A stretch of 64,000 nt of DNA from Blattabacterium cuenoti (GTDB lineage Bacteria; Bacteroidota; Bacteroidia; Flavobacteriales; Blattabacteriaceae): assembly GCF_014252055.1 (NCBI RefSeq), contig NZ_CP059208.1, positions 558,024-622,023 of the forward strand, in the 5' to 3' direction. The stretch's first letter is position 1, and every line of letters begins with the position of its first letter. The notes beneath the pieces are model-generated. The model had not been told where the DNA came from, did no database searches, and was given only the letters and a program-made list of their open reading frames with translations. Position numbers and translations under genes: made by a program. Shown in pieces: positions 8,900 through 19,189 of this stretch.

Positions 8900-11588
8900 T
8901 AGAATAATACAGTATTTTTTTTTCGATAAAAAAATAAAATTGGGTGAAAAATTCATACTAACATCAGTTGGTGATTCTATTATAGAATACATTAAAAGTA
9001 AATATCAATTTACAGTAAATCCTCTTTGTGTATCTTTTCTTACAATAGAAAAGTTGTTGGAGAATGTTTCAGGATTACGTATTATAGATAATAATTTTTT
9101 GCTTCTTTATTTATTTTATTCATTAAAAAATAAGAGTGAAATAGAAAATAATTTCAGTTATTATTTAAAATGGGGGCCTAAGATTTTGAATGATTTTAAG
9201 AATATAGATTATGAAATAATAGATATAGAAAATTTTTTTTCTTTGGTTATTTCTGCAGAAAAAATAAAAAAATGGACTACAAACATTTCTTTTTTAAAAG
9301 AAAAAAAATTCATTTTTTGGGAAAAAGTTTATGAGTATTATAAAACTTTACAATCTGAACTTTTGAAAAAAGGGTTTGCCTATAAAGAGATGATATTTAG
9401 ATTGTTAGTAAATAAATATTTAGATTCATTTTTTTATAAAAATGTTAATACAACGATTATCTTATTTTTTAATAGTAATTTTTTATATGAAAAATATGTA
9501 AGATATTTTTTAAATAAAATTGATAAATATGAGAAAGGATTCATATATGATCTATCTGAACATAATTTTAGAAAAAAATATTTTTTAATATTAAAAAAAG
9601 AAAGAATAAAATTAGATAATTTAGAAATCATTAGTGTTTCAAAAGAAATAGAACAAGTAAAAATTGTAGAAAATATAATTTATTCATTATATGATGATAA
9701 TAATAAAAAATACAAATGTAGAAAGAAAATACTTGTAGCTATTGGAGATAAATACTTGTTTGTTCCTCTATTACATTCTATTAAAAGAATAAAAGGATGT
9801 TATTACAATTTTAATATAGAATATCCATTAAGAATGGTTTCTATACATTATACTATTGATTCAATATTTCAATTATTATTAAAAAAAAATAAACATAAAG
9901 AGTTTAATAAAAAAGATATAATAAGATTATTATCGGATAGATATATTAAAAAATTCTTTTTACAAGAAGATTCCTTATTGAGGATTTTATTAGAAACTAA
10001 ATCAATTTTTATTTCAGAGCATGATCTAAATAAATATTTATTAAATAATGATTTACGTTTCATATTAGAAATCCAAAATTCTGATACAAAAAAAATACTT
10101 CTTAGTCTTCTTAATTTTATTAGAAAAATAAAAAAATTTTTTAAAGAAGATACTTCTCTCTATTCTATAGAACATGAATTTATTTCTAAATTAGAAAATT
10201 ATATACAAAAAATAAAAATAATAGTTAGAAAGAAAACTAATTTATTTTTTGGAATAAAAGATATTTTTAGCTACTATGAACAATTTTTAAATACAGAAAG
10301 TATCCGTTATATAAAAAAAAATGAAGATAGTAATAAAAATGAGGTATACATAACAGTAACAGGTTTTATTGACGATCATTTTATTTTTGATGATTTTGAT
10401 ACAACAATTATCACTTCTTTTAATGAAGGAATAATCCCTAGTTATTATAATAAAAATACTTATTCTTTTATTCCATTTGATATTCGTAAAAAATTAGAAA
10501 TCGATTACAACAATGAAAATTTTTATTTTCACCACCTTATGAAAATTTTACATTTTTCTAACAAAATATTTATAATATATAAAAATAACCCTGATGAATT
10601 AAATTCAGGAGAAAAAAGTCGCTTTATTCATCAAATAGAAAGAATTTCTAATATTTCCATCAAACAAATTAATTTTCCTTTTATTCCTAAAAATTTAAAT
10701 ACAACTCCCATTGTAATTAAAAAAACACGATCAATAATTAAAAGTTTAGATAAGTTAGCCTATCAAGGTTTTTCACCTTCTTCCATTCATTTATATAATT
10801 ATAACCCTATATTATTCTATTATAAAAAAATATTAGGATTAAAAGATTTAGAAAAAACTAATATTAAACAAGAAATAGGAAAAATAATACATCAGGTATT
10901 AGAAACATTATATTGTCCATTAAAGGGAAGTTTAATGACATTAGATTTAATACAAAATGAGATTAAAAAAAAATTGGAATATGTTATAAAAAAATTTATT
11001 TTGGAAACTACGGCCCTTACTATAGAAGGAGAAAAAATGTTGTATTATCCCATTATAAAAAATTATGTAGATAATTTTATTCATTGGGACGAAGAATCTA
11101 TTAGAAACGGACATAAAATATTTATCAGAGAAATAGAACATAAAATATCTACAACATTAGATCTTAATAAAAGAATAAAACTACATGGAATTATAGACCG
11201 TATAGATGAATACGATGGAATTATTCGTATAATTGATTATAAAATAGGATTTTCTAAAAAAAAAGAAATAAATATTTCATCAAATGAAATAGAGAATATT
11301 TTTAAAAATCCTTATTTATCTAATGTTATGCAATTACTAATCTATTTATATCTTTGGTTTAAATATTATGAAAAAGAAGATTCTCCTAGAATAGGAATTG
11401 TATCTCCATATATAAATAAATATAATTCAGTTATTCATGTTTCTATAAACTTTTTTTACAATAAAAAAATAAATATAACATATAAAGATTATAAGAATAA
11501 TATTCTTCCATTTCTTATAAATCGAATATTAGAAATTATGGATCCGGAAAAACCAATTATAGAAACTATCATACAAAGTCATTATTGA
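8883..11588 (+). CDS. PD-(D/E)XK nuclease family protein (AddB/RecB-exonuclease-like)
   Basis: Large protein of 901 residues starting at a GTG inside the end of ribF. The N-terminal two thirds resemble a non-catalytic helicase-like AddB region but are very divergent and rich in Lys, Asn and Ile. The C-terminal third is a clear PD-(D/E)XK domain: SPSSIHLYNYNP (about 640), then GKIIHQVLE with the motif-I His, then GIIDRIDEYDGIIRIIDYKIG (about 763-783) supplying the metal-binding Asp and the DxK. The cysteine usually found before the proline in Fe-S forms is replaced by Asn. An AddA/UvrD-type helicase partner is not nearby. The probable role is double-strand-break end processing; activity is untested. 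Confidence 0.75.
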   Translation: MKKRIDRIIQYFFFDKKIKLGEKFILTSVGDSIIEYIKSKYQFTVNPLCVSFLTIEKLLENVSGLRIIDNNFLLLYLFYSLKNKSEIENNFSYYLKWGPKILNDFKNIDYEIIDIENFFSLVISAEKIKKWTTNISFLKEKKFIFWEKVYEYYKTLQSELLKKGFAYKEMIFRLLVNKYLDSFFYKNVNTTIILFFNSNFLYEKYVRYFLNKIDKYEKGFIYDLSEHNFRKKYFLILKKERIKLDNLEIISVSKEIEQVKIVENIIYSLYDDNNKKYKCRKKILVAIGDKYLFVPLLHSIKRIKGCYYNFNIEYPLRMVSIHYTIDSIFQLLLKKNKHKEFNKKDIIRLLSDRYIKKFFLQEDSLLRILLETKSIFISEHDLNKYLLNNDLRFILEIQNSDTKKILLSLLNFIRKIKKFFKEDTSLYSIEHEFISKLENYIQKIKIIVRKKTNLFFGIKDIFSYYEQFLNTESIRYIKKNEDSNKNEVYITVTGFIDDHFIFDDFDTTIITSFNEGIIPSYYNKNTYSFIPFDIRKKLEIDYNNENFYFHHLMKILHFSNKIFIIYKNNPDELNSGEKSRFIHQIERISNISIKQINFPFIPKNLNTTPIVIKKTRSIIKSLDKLAYQGFSPSSIHLYNYNPILFYYKKILGLKDLEKTNIKQEIGKIIHQVLETLYCPLKGSLMTLDLIQNEIKKKLEYVIKKFILETTALTIEGEKMLYYPIIKNYVDNFIHWDEESIRNGHKIFIREIEHKISTTLDLNKRIKLHGIIDRIDEYDGIIRIIDYKIGFSKKKEINISSNEIENIFKNPYLSNVMQLLIYLYLWFKYYEKEDSPRIGIVSPYINKYNSVIHVSINFFYNKKINITYKDYKNNILPFLINRILEIMDPEKPIIETIIQSHY

Positions 11589-12643
11589 TTTTCTATATAT
11601 TTTTTTATGTAATCTCCTACTTCATCAGTGGTTGATGATAGATATAAATTATCCATAATGTCTTGGGTACATATTCTATTTTCAATAGAATTATTGACAG
11701 CTTTTTCTATAATATTTTTTTCTTCATGCATACCAAAATATTCTAACATCATTGCAGATGAAAGAATTGATCCTAAAGGGTTTGCTATATTTTTACCTTT
11801 TGCTTGTGGATAAGATCCATGTATAGGTTCAAAAAGAGGAGTTTTTTTTCCTATAGAAGCAGAAGGTAGCAATCCTAATGATCCTGCAATAACACTAGAT
11901 TCATCAGAAAGAATATCTCCAAACATATTATCTGTTAAAATAACATCAAATTTTCTAGGATTGAAAATAATTTGCATAGCTGCATGATCTACATATATAA
12001 ATTCTAGATTAACATCAGGATAATCATATGATATTTTACTAATAACTTCACGCCACAACCTAGAAGTTTCAAGCACATTAGCTTTATCAACTACTATTAT
12101 TTTTTTTTTTCGATTACTAGCTGCTTTAAAAGCTATTTTTCCTATTCTTTCTATCTCATTTTTTGAATAAATACAATGATCATAAGCTAGTTCTCCATTC
12201 TCATAACGTCCTTTATCCCCAAAATAAATACCTCCTGTTAATTCTCTATATATTACAAAATTAACTTTTTTTAAAATATTTTTTTTTATAGGAGATTTAT
12301 TAATACTTGGATAAGATACTATAGGACGAATATTGCAATATAAATCCATTTCTTTTCTAAGTTTTAATAAACCATCCTCAGGTCGCATTCCGTTTGAATA
12401 TTTATCTCCTTCAGGATCTCCGATACAACCAAATAATATAGCATCTGATTTTAAGCAACTATTTATTGTTTTTTTTGGCATTGGATTTCCAAATTTTTTT
12501 ACAGCACTAAATCCAGCTGGAGCTATTTCATAAAAAAATTCATGATGATATTTTTTTTCTATTGCATTAAGAATTTTAATTGTTTGTTTTATTATTTCAG
12601 GACCAATTCCATCTCCTTCTATTACGGTAATATTTTTTTTCAT
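11582..12643 (-). CDS. leuB: 3-isopropylmalate dehydrogenase
   Basis: Oxidatively decarboxylates 3-isopropylmalate to 2-ketoisocaproate in leucine synthesis. The N-terminus [13 protein letters not shown] and the dehydrogenase signature around [15 protein letters not shown] (about 236-250) identify the family; [20 protein letters not shown] follows. The length of 353 is normal. It is the last gene of the leuA-leuC-leuD-leuB run and overlaps leuD by ATGA. Its C-terminus overlaps the end of the convergent nuclease gene by 7 bases. Confidence 0.97.
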   Translation of the reverse strand: MKKNITVIEGDGIGPEIIKQTIKILNAIEKKYHHEFFYEIAPAGFSAVKKFGNPMPKKTINSCLKSDAILFGCIGDPEGDKYSNGMRPEDGLLKLRKEMDLYCNIRPIVSYPSINKSPIKKNILKKVNFVIYRELTGGIYFGDKGRYENGELAYDHCIYSKNEIERIGKIAFKAASNRKKKIIVVDKANVLETSRLWREVISKISYDYPDVNLEFIYVDHAAMQIIFNPRKFDVILTDNMFGDILSDESSVIAGSLGLLPSASIGKKTPLFEPIHGSYPQAKGKNIANPLGSILSSAMMLEYFGMHEEKNIIEKAVNNSIENRICTQDIMDNLYLSSTTDEVGDYIKKYIENQ

Positions 12644-13236
12644 TTTAAATGAATATTTTTTTTCTCAAAAATTTCTATTTCTTTTTTAAGAGAAACTAAA
12701 AAATCTATATCATCATATCCGTTTAAAAAACATTTTTTTCTATATGGATGAATATAGAATTCTTCAAATTCTTCTGTATTTTCTATTATTACTTTTTGAT
12801 TAAGTAAATCTACTTTAATTTTTTTTTTTGGTTTATTTTCAATTATAGAAAACAATTTTTTAAGAAAATTATCAGATACTTCTACAAGAAGTAATCCATT
12901 ATTTAAGGCATTTTCTTTAAAAATATCAGCAAAAAAACTAGATATTATAACTCTAAATCCATAATCAATAATACTCCAAACAGCATGTTCTCTACTAGAA
13001 CCACACCCAAAATTTCTACCAGTTAAAAGAATATTTCCAGAAAAATTTGGATTATTTAATATAAAATTTTTATTTAATGATCCATCATTATTATAACGCC
13101 AATCTTTAAATAGATTTTTTCCTAACCCATCTCGTTTGACTTCTTTTAGGAATCTAGCTGGAATGATCTGATCTGTATCTACATCTTCAATACGCAATGG
13201 GATTACGTAACTAATCAATTTTTTAAATTTTTTCAT
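12640..13236 (-). CDS. leuD: 3-isopropylmalate dehydratase, small subunit
   Basis: Swivel-domain subunit of isopropylmalate isomerase, acting with LeuC. The motifs [12 protein letters not shown] (about 20-31) and [17 protein letters not shown] (about 71-87) are diagnostic. At 198 residues it is of the normal small-subunit size. It overlaps leuC by 14 bases upstream and leuB by 4 bases downstream, so the three are clearly one transcription unit. Confidence 0.97.
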   Translation of the reverse strand: MKKFKKLISYVIPLRIEDVDTDQIIPARFLKEVKRDGLGKNLFKDWRYNNDGSLNKNFILNNPNFSGNILLTGRNFGCGSSREHAVWSIIDYGFRVIISSFFADIFKENALNNGLLLVEVSDNFLKKLFSIIENKPKKKIKVDLLNQKVIIENTEEFEEFYIHPYRKKCFLNGYDDIDFLVSLKKEIEIFEKKNIHLK

Positions 13237-14608
13237 AGATATATTTATTTACATCAACAATCTTTCCCTCAATTGCGATAACTGATGCAGTTAAAGGGCT
13301 TGCTAATAAAGTACGAGAACCAGGTCCTTGTCTTCCTTCAAAATTTCTATTGGATGTAGAAACACAATATTTACCAGAAGGTATTTTATCTTCATTCATA
13401 GCTAAACAAGCAGAGCATCCTGGTTGTCTAAATTCAAATCCTGCTTTTTTAAAAATCTTATCTAACCCTTCTTCTTTAGCTTGTTTTAATACTTGATTAG
13501 ACCCAGGAACTACCATAGCTCGTATATTACTAGATTTTTTCTTTCCTTTTATCACATAAGCTGCTATTCTTAAATCTTCTATTCTAGAATTGGTACAACT
13601 TCCTATAAAAATATAATCTATAACCTTTCCTATTAAAGATTCTCCTTTACTAAAACCCATGTAATCTAAAGATTTTTCATCTACATTCTTATATGGAATA
13701 GGTTCTGTTATTTTTATAGCAGTACCAGGATTTGTACCAAAAGTAATCATAGGTTCTATTTCATCAGCTTCTAATGAATATTCTTTATCAAAAACTTTAT
13801 CTTTATCTGTTTTCAAAGACTTCCAATATTCTATAATTTTTTCTTTTGAATCATCATTTAAAAATACTTTACTTTTCTTAATATAATTAAAAGTAATCTC
13901 ATCCGGTGATATTAATCCTCCTTTTGCTCCCATTTCAATACTCATATTACAAATAGTCATCCTTCCTTCCATGCTCATTTTTTCTATAGTATTCCCTGAA
14001 TATTCTATAAAATATCCAATTCCTGCATCTACTCCTAATTTTGAAATTATATATAAAATCACGTCTTTTGGCGTTACTCCTTTTCTCAAATTTCCATTTA
14101 TTTTAATTTTCATTTGTTTAGGCTTTGAAAGTAATAAACATTGGCTAGCTAGTACCATAGTTACTTGACTAGTTCCAATTCCGAATGCTATGCTACCAAA
14201 AGCTCCGTGAGTAGAAGTATGACTATCTCCACAAACTATTGTCATTCCTGGAAGAGTATGACCTAATTCAGGCCCAATAACATGAACTATTCCATTATAT
14301 TTATTTCCTAGCTCATATAATGTTATTCCAAAATTCTTACAATTTCTTGTTAATGTATTTATTTGTTTTCTAGATAAAGAATCTGAAATAGGTAAATGTT
14401 GATTTATAGTAGGTACGTTATGATCTACTGTTCCTATAATTTTTTTAGGCCTAAAAACAGAAAGATTTTTTCTTTTTAATTCTAAAAAAGCTTGTGGGCT
14501 TGTTACTTCATGTATGTAATGTCTATCGATATAAAGTACATCTATTTTGTTATTTAATTTTTTTACTGTATGAGATTCCCATATTTTATCAAACAATGAT
14601 TTTAACAT
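13223..14608 (-). CDS. leuC: 3-isopropylmalate dehydratase, large subunit
   Basis: Aconitase-family subunit with a 4Fe-4S cluster that isomerises 2- to 3-isopropylmalate. Cluster cysteines appear in IGSCTNSR and [33 protein letters not shown] and the C-terminal [22 protein letters not shown] are conserved. The length of 461 is normal. It lies 2 bases downstream of leuA. Its Fe-S cluster would depend on the SUF system encoded at 54-59 kb. Confidence 0.97.
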   Translation of the reverse strand: MLKSLFDKIWESHTVKKLNNKIDVLYIDRHYIHEVTSPQAFLELKRKNLSVFRPKKIIGTVDHNVPTINQHLPISDSLSRKQINTLTRNCKNFGITLYELGNKYNGIVHVIGPELGHTLPGMTIVCGDSHTSTHGAFGSIAFGIGTSQVTMVLASQCLLLSKPKQMKIKINGNLRKGVTPKDVILYIISKLGVDAGIGYFIEYSGNTIEKMSMEGRMTICNMSIEMGAKGGLISPDEITFNYIKKSKVFLNDDSKEKIIEYWKSLKTDKDKVFDKEYSLEADEIEPMITFGTNPGTAIKITEPIPYKNVDEKSLDYMGFSKGESLIGKVIDYIFIGSCTNSRIEDLRIAAYVIKGKKKSSNIRAMVVPGSNQVLKQAKEEGLDKIFKKAGFEFRQPGCSACLAMNEDKIPSGKYCVSTSNRNFEGRQGPGSRTLLASPLTASVIAIEGKIVDVNKYIYEKI

Positions 14609-14610
14609 TT

Positions 14611-15828
14611 TTACACAACATTTATTATTCTTTTTTTCTTATTCGAAGAATGTAATATTTTATTATTTTTATTATTTAAATTAGCTTTCTCTAAAATAAT
14701 TTTTAATTCTTTATCAGTAATTTCTTTCTTTTTATCTGCATAATGAAGAAATATAGAATAAATCAAATCTAAAGATCTTTTATTCAAAGAATATCCTAAT
14801 TTTTTATAACGATATGCTAAAGCAGCTCTTCCACTTCTTGCGGTTAGAATAATTGAGGATTCATTGATTCCAACATCTTCAGGATTAATGCTTTCATAAG
14901 TTTCTCTTCTTTTTATAATACCATCTTGATGTATCCCAGATGAATGAGAAAATGCATTAATTCCTACAATAGCTTTATTAGGTTGTACTTTCATTCCTGT
15001 GCAATCAGATACTAAATAACTTATAGAAGAAATTAGTTTTGTGTTAATATTGGTAAAAAAATTTAGATGTGGGTTTTGTTTAATTATCATTACAATTTCT
15101 TCTAAAGAAGTGTTTCCAGCTCTTTCTCCTATTCCATTTACGGTACATTCAACTTGTTGAGCCCCATTTATAATTCCGAATAAAGAATTAGCTGTAGCTA
15201 ATCCTAAATCATTATGACAATGAGTAGATAATACAATTTTATGTATTCCTGTAACGTTTTCTTTTAAAAAACGTATTTTTTTTCCGTATTCTTCTGGTAA
15301 ACAATATCCAGTAGTGTCAGGTATATTTATAACTGTAGCTCCACTTTTTATTACATTTTCACAAATTTTTGCTAAAAAATTATTATCTGTACGTCCTGCA
15401 TCTTCAGCGTAAAATTCTACATCTTCTACAAACTTTTTTGCATATTTTACAGAAAGTTTAGCTCTTTCTATTATTTTTTCTTGAGTACTATTAAATTTAT
15501 AAAGAATGTGACAATTAGATGTTCCTATTCCCGTATGAATTCTAGGTTTTTTAGCATATTTTAATGCATTACCAGCTAATTCTATATCTTTTTCTACAGC
15601 TCTAGCTAATGCACATACTATTGTTTTTGATACTGATTTACTAATCTCTTGAACAGATTTATAATCTCCAGGACTTGAGGTAGGAAATCCTGCTTCTATA
15701 ATATCTACACCTAAATCTTCTAATCTTTTAGCTATTTTTATTTTTTCTTTTGTATTTAATTTACAACCTGGAACTTGTTCTCCGTCTCTTAAAGTTGTAT
15801 CAAAAATCTGTATTTTATTATTTTCCAT
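14611..15828 (-). CDS. leuA: 2-isopropylmalate synthase (short form)
   Basis: First committed step of leucine synthesis: acetyl-CoA plus 2-ketoisovalerate. The N-terminal motif [14 protein letters not shown] (about 9-22) and the metal-binding [13 protein letters not shown] (about 202-214) are intact, as is [14 protein letters not shown]. The protein stops at 405 residues, soon after the catalytic and linker regions, so the C-terminal LeuA dimer domain that binds leucine in the 500-residue forms is missing. Bacteroidota commonly carry such short forms. Loss of leucine feedback is inferred. It heads the leuACDB unit. Confidence 0.95.
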   Translation of the reverse strand: MENNKIQIFDTTLRDGEQVPGCKLNTKEKIKIAKRLEDLGVDIIEAGFPTSSPGDYKSVQEISKSVSKTIVCALARAVEKDIELAGNALKYAKKPRIHTGIGTSNCHILYKFNSTQEKIIERAKLSVKYAKKFVEDVEFYAEDAGRTDNNFLAKICENVIKSGATVINIPDTTGYCLPEEYGKKIRFLKENVTGIHKIVLSTHCHNDLGLATANSLFGIINGAQQVECTVNGIGERAGNTSLEEIVMIIKQNPHLNFFTNINTKLISSISYLVSDCTGMKVQPNKAIVGINAFSHSSGIHQDGIIKRRETYESINPEDVGINESSIILTARSGRAALAYRYKKLGYSLNKRSLDLIYSIFLHYADKKKEITDKELKIILEKANLNNKNNKILHSSNKKKRIINVV

Positions 15829-15852
15829 ACTATCTGGATTATTTTATAGTTC

Positions 15853-15860
15853 CAAAACTA
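15853..15860 (-). promoter_or_regulatory. Candidate -7 element upstream of leuA
   Basis: On the minus strand this reads TAGTTTTG, matching TAnnTTTG, 24 bases ahead of the leuA start codon. I see no leader peptide with leucine codons and no T-box-like structure in the 144-base spacer between leuA and the divergent gene at 15973. Confidence 0.3.
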
Positions 15861-15972
15861 TTTTTTCCAAAAAAGAAACAGAAATAAATTCTATGAATAT
15901 TTACAATATCTAATAATTGAAATTATTGTATATTTTTCTATCTATCAATTCAAATACCATTATATTATTACA

Positions 15973-17541
15973 ATGTCAAATTATTACAATAAATCAGATC
16001 ATTTATTTTTATTAATAAAAACTTTATCTAAATCAGAAAAAATAAATTTTAAGATTTATGTTAATAGAATAAAAAAAAATAAGAATTCAAAATTTATGAA
16101 ACTATTTAATATTATGAGTAAGATAAATTCTTATAATGAAAAAAAAATATTAGATAGTACAATTATAAGTAAAGTTCAATTATCCAATACAAAGGCCCAT
16201 TTGTATAAACAAATATTAGTAAGTTTAAAATTACAAGAAACTAATAAAGAAAATCATGATATTCAAATACGTGAATATTTAGATTTTGCTAAAATACTGT
16301 ACAACAAAGGATTGTATATACAAAGTTTAAAATTCTTAGAGAAAGCAAAAATTATTGCTAGATCTTATGAATTTAAGACAATTTTATTAGAATTGGTTGA
16401 ATTTGAAAAAATGATAGAATCTCAACATATTACTAGAAGTTTATATTCTAGGTCTGGAGAATTATCTGCAGAATCCAAAGAGTTAATCGAAAGAGTTCAA
16501 TGTAACAATGCTTTATCAAATCTTTCTTTAGAATTATATGGTTTATATCTTAAAGTAGGTTATGTAAGAAACGAAAAAGATAAAATATTTATAGAAACTT
16601 ATTTTAGGACTAATCTTCCAAAATTTGATATTAAAAAAATTAGCTTTTATGAAAAATTATTTTTATACCAAGCGCAAGTTTGGTATCATTTTATAAGACA
16701 AGACTTTATAATGTGTTACAGATCATCTTATAAATGGATTGAATTATTTAAAAATAATAAGAAAGCAAAAAGAATAGCTCCTGTAAGCTATTTAAAGGGT
16801 TATCATTATTTACTAGATACCTTATTTTATTTAAATCATTATTCTAAGTTTACTTATATTTTCAATCAATTTGAAAATGAAGTGAAAAATGGAGAAATAT
16901 TGATTAATGGAAATACTAGAATATTAATATTTATGTATACATATACCAATCGTATTAATAAACATTATATGGAAGGAAATTTTTCAGAAGGAGTAAAAAA
17001 GATCATTCCATCATTATTTACAGATTTTAAAAAAATTTGTAATCATTTAGATTCTCATTATATCATGATTCTTTATTATAAAATCGCTTGTCTATATTTT
17101 GGAAGCGGAGATAATAATAATGCTATACGGTATCTATCTAAAGTAATGAAAAATAAAAAAAAAAATCTAAGACAAGATCTACAATGTTCTGCTAGATTAT
17201 TACATTTAATAGCTTGTTATGAAAGTGGATTAGATGAAAATATGGATCAAAAAATTCAATCTGCATATAAATTTTTTATCCAAATGGATGATTGGTATAT
17301 AGTACAAAAGAAGATTATTCATTTTTTTAAAAATTTAGGAAATGTTTACCCTCATCAGATTAAAAGTCAATTTAAAAAATTAAAAGATAAATTAATAAAA
17401 TATTATGATCACCCTTATGAAAAAAGGACATTTTTATATCTAGACATTATTTCTTGGATTAATTCTAAGATAGAAAATAAATCTGTAGAAACAATTATAA
17501 AGGAAAAATTTATTAGAAATAAAATAAGTGAAAATTATTAA
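15973..17541 (+). CDS. Conserved hypothetical protein, helical-repeat-like
   Basis: A 522-residue soluble protein that I cannot assign to a named family. It has no signal peptide or membrane segment. The middle and C-terminal parts look like a chain of amphipathic helix pairs, for example ILYNKGLYIQSLKFLEKAKI (about 115-134) and CLYFGSGDNNNAIRYLSKV (about 375-393), in the style of tetratricopeptide repeats. Survival as a full-length frame in such a reduced genome argues that it is functional. Its neighbours (divergent leuA, downstream membrane protein) do not suggest a role. A Bacteroidota-restricted scaffold is possible. Confidence 0.75.
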   Translation: MSNYYNKSDHLFLLIKTLSKSEKINFKIYVNRIKKNKNSKFMKLFNIMSKINSYNEKKILDSTIISKVQLSNTKAHLYKQILVSLKLQETNKENHDIQIREYLDFAKILYNKGLYIQSLKFLEKAKIIARSYEFKTILLELVEFEKMIESQHITRSLYSRSGELSAESKELIERVQCNNALSNLSLELYGLYLKVGYVRNEKDKIFIETYFRTNLPKFDIKKISFYEKLFLYQAQVWYHFIRQDFIMCYRSSYKWIELFKNNKKAKRIAPVSYLKGYHYLLDTLFYLNHYSKFTYIFNQFENEVKNGEILINGNTRILIFMYTYTNRINKHYMEGNFSEGVKKIIPSLFTDFKKICNHLDSHYIMILYYKIACLYFGSGDNNNAIRYLSKVMKNKKKNLRQDLQCSARLLHLIACYESGLDENMDQKIQSAYKFFIQMDDWYIVQKKIIHFFKNLGNVYPHQIKSQFKKLKDKLIKYYDHPYEKRTFLYLDIISWINSKIENKSVETIIKEKFIRNKISENY

Positions 17542-17545
17542 TTAA

Positions 17546-17884
17546 TTAATTTTTTGATATGAATAAAACTTTAAAGAACAAAGTCATAAAATATGAAAAA
17601 ATAAAGTTTGCAATAAATATTTTTTTAGATAATATAGTTATAATGTTATTATGATTATATAGATAAAAGAATAATATAACGAAAAGAAATAATTTAACGA
17701 AAGAATAAAATATATAATATCTAATACTAAAAAATAAATATATTAATAGATATAAACTACTTATAGGTAATAAAAAAACATATATTTTCAATATGAAAAA
17801 TTCTTTCTTAAGAATTCCAATAAATATATGAAGGAAACCAATAAAATAAGTAAAAATATGATATCCTATAATCTTTTTTATCAT
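17546..17884 (-). CDS. Small predicted membrane protein
   Basis: Frame of 112 residues on the minus strand between two plus-strand genes. It predicts about four hydrophobic segments (about 8-25, 31-52, 56-78 and 88-107) with lysines at both ends. It fills a 370-base gap that would otherwise be the longest in the window. The layout vaguely resembles the small four-helix DUF6168 proteins of Flavobacteriia, but this is only an impression. T-rich DNA favours Phe/Ile/Leu frames by chance, so it could be spurious. Confidence 0.45.
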   Translation of the reverse strand: MIKKIIGYHIFTYFIGFLHIFIGILKKEFFILKIYVFLLPISSLYLLIYLFFSIRYYIFYSFVKLFLFVILFFYLYNHNNIITILSKKIFIANFIFSYFMTLFFKVLFISKN

Positions 17885-17914
17885 AAGTGATATATTACAT
17901 AATTAACATTTGAA

Positions 17915-19189
17915 ATGCAAAATATCATAGATGAACTCTCATGGAGGGGGTTAATACAAAATAAAGTTCCTGGTATTAAAAATCAACTTAAAAGATCTAC
18001 TACTCTATATACAGGATTCGATCCCACTTCAGATTCTTTACACTTAGGAAATTTAGTTCCTATTATTATATTAATTCATTTTCAAAAAATGGGGCATAAA
18101 TCATTAGCATTAATTGGAGAAGCAACAGGATTTATAGGGGACCCATCTGAAAAACATGATAGTAGAATCTTACTTGATAAAAAAAGCTTACACAATAATA
18201 CAAAGTCTATAAAAAATCAAATAATTAGACTTATTAAAATTAAAAGTTATTCAGAAAAAATAGAATTGTTAAATAACATTGATTGGATTAAAAATATTTC
18301 TTTTTTAGAATTTATTCGTGAAATAGGAATATTTTTCACCATAAATTATTTAATATCTAAAGATTCTGTAAAAAAAAGAATAAAAAACAAAAAAAATGGA
18401 ATTTCATATACGGAATTTTCCTATTCTCTTATACAAGGATATGATTTTTTATATTTAAATAAAATAAAAAATTGTAAACTCCAAATAGGAGGATCTGATC
18501 AGTGGGGGAATATTACTGCAGGTATAGAACTTATTAGAAAAAAAACAGGAAAAAAAGTATATGGTTTTACTTTTCCATTAATAACGAAATCTAATGGAGA
18601 AAAATTTGGAAAAAGTAATAACGGAGATAACATATGGTTAGATAAAAATAAAACTTCTCCATACAAATTTTATCAATTTTGGATGAATGTTTCTGACCGT
18701 GAAGTTGAAAAATATATAAAAATATATACATTTTTATCTAAAGAAATAATAGAAAATTTAATTTCTAATCATAGAAAAGATCCAAGTAAAAGAATATTAC
18801 AAAAAAAATTAGCTTTTGAAATTACTGGATGGATTCATAGTTATGAACTATCTAAAAAAATAATGAAAATATCAAATATTTTATTTGATAAAAAAAATTT
18901 AGAATTACTAGATGAAAAAACTATTATGATTATATATGAGAACATCCCACATATGTTTTTATCTAATGTAGAATTTAAAAAAGGTGTTTTCTTATTAGAT
19001 GTAATAAAAAATTCAGGTTTTTTCAATTCTAAAAGTGAAGCTAATCGTGCAATTAAAGCAAATTCTATACTTTTGAATAAAAAAATTATAAAAGAAAATA
19101 TCTTACTTACAAAAGTAAATATAATAGTAAAAAAGTATATACTTTTCCAATTTGGAAAAAAAGAATTTTTTATTTTAAAAATAATCTAA
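17915..19189 (+). CDS. tyrS: Tyrosyl-tRNA synthetase
   Basis: Class I synthetase charging tRNA-Tyr. The ATP-binding HIGH-like motif is DSLHLGNLVP (about 43-52), the tyrosine pocket is GGSDQWGNITAG (about 194-205) and the KMSKS loop is KFGKS (about 230-234). A C-terminal S4-type RNA-binding domain (about 355-415) includes SKSEANRAIKANSILLNKK. The length of 424 is normal. Its last 15 bases overlap the 3' end of the convergent era gene. Confidence 0.96.
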   Translation: MQNIIDELSWRGLIQNKVPGIKNQLKRSTTLYTGFDPTSDSLHLGNLVPIIILIHFQKMGHKSLALIGEATGFIGDPSEKHDSRILLDKKSLHNNTKSIKNQIIRLIKIKSYSEKIELLNNIDWIKNISFLEFIREIGIFFTINYLISKDSVKKRIKNKKNGISYTEFSYSLIQGYDFLYLNKIKNCKLQIGGSDQWGNITAGIELIRKKTGKKVYGFTFPLITKSNGEKFGKSNNGDNIWLDKNKTSPYKFYQFWMNVSDREVEKYIKIYTFLSKEIIENLISNHRKDPSKRILQKKLAFEITGWIHSYELSKKIMKISNILFDKKNLELLDEKTIMIIYENIPHMFLSNVEFKKGVFLLDVIKNSGFFNSKSEANRAIKANSILLNKKIIKENILLTKVNIIVKKYILFQFGKKEFFILKII

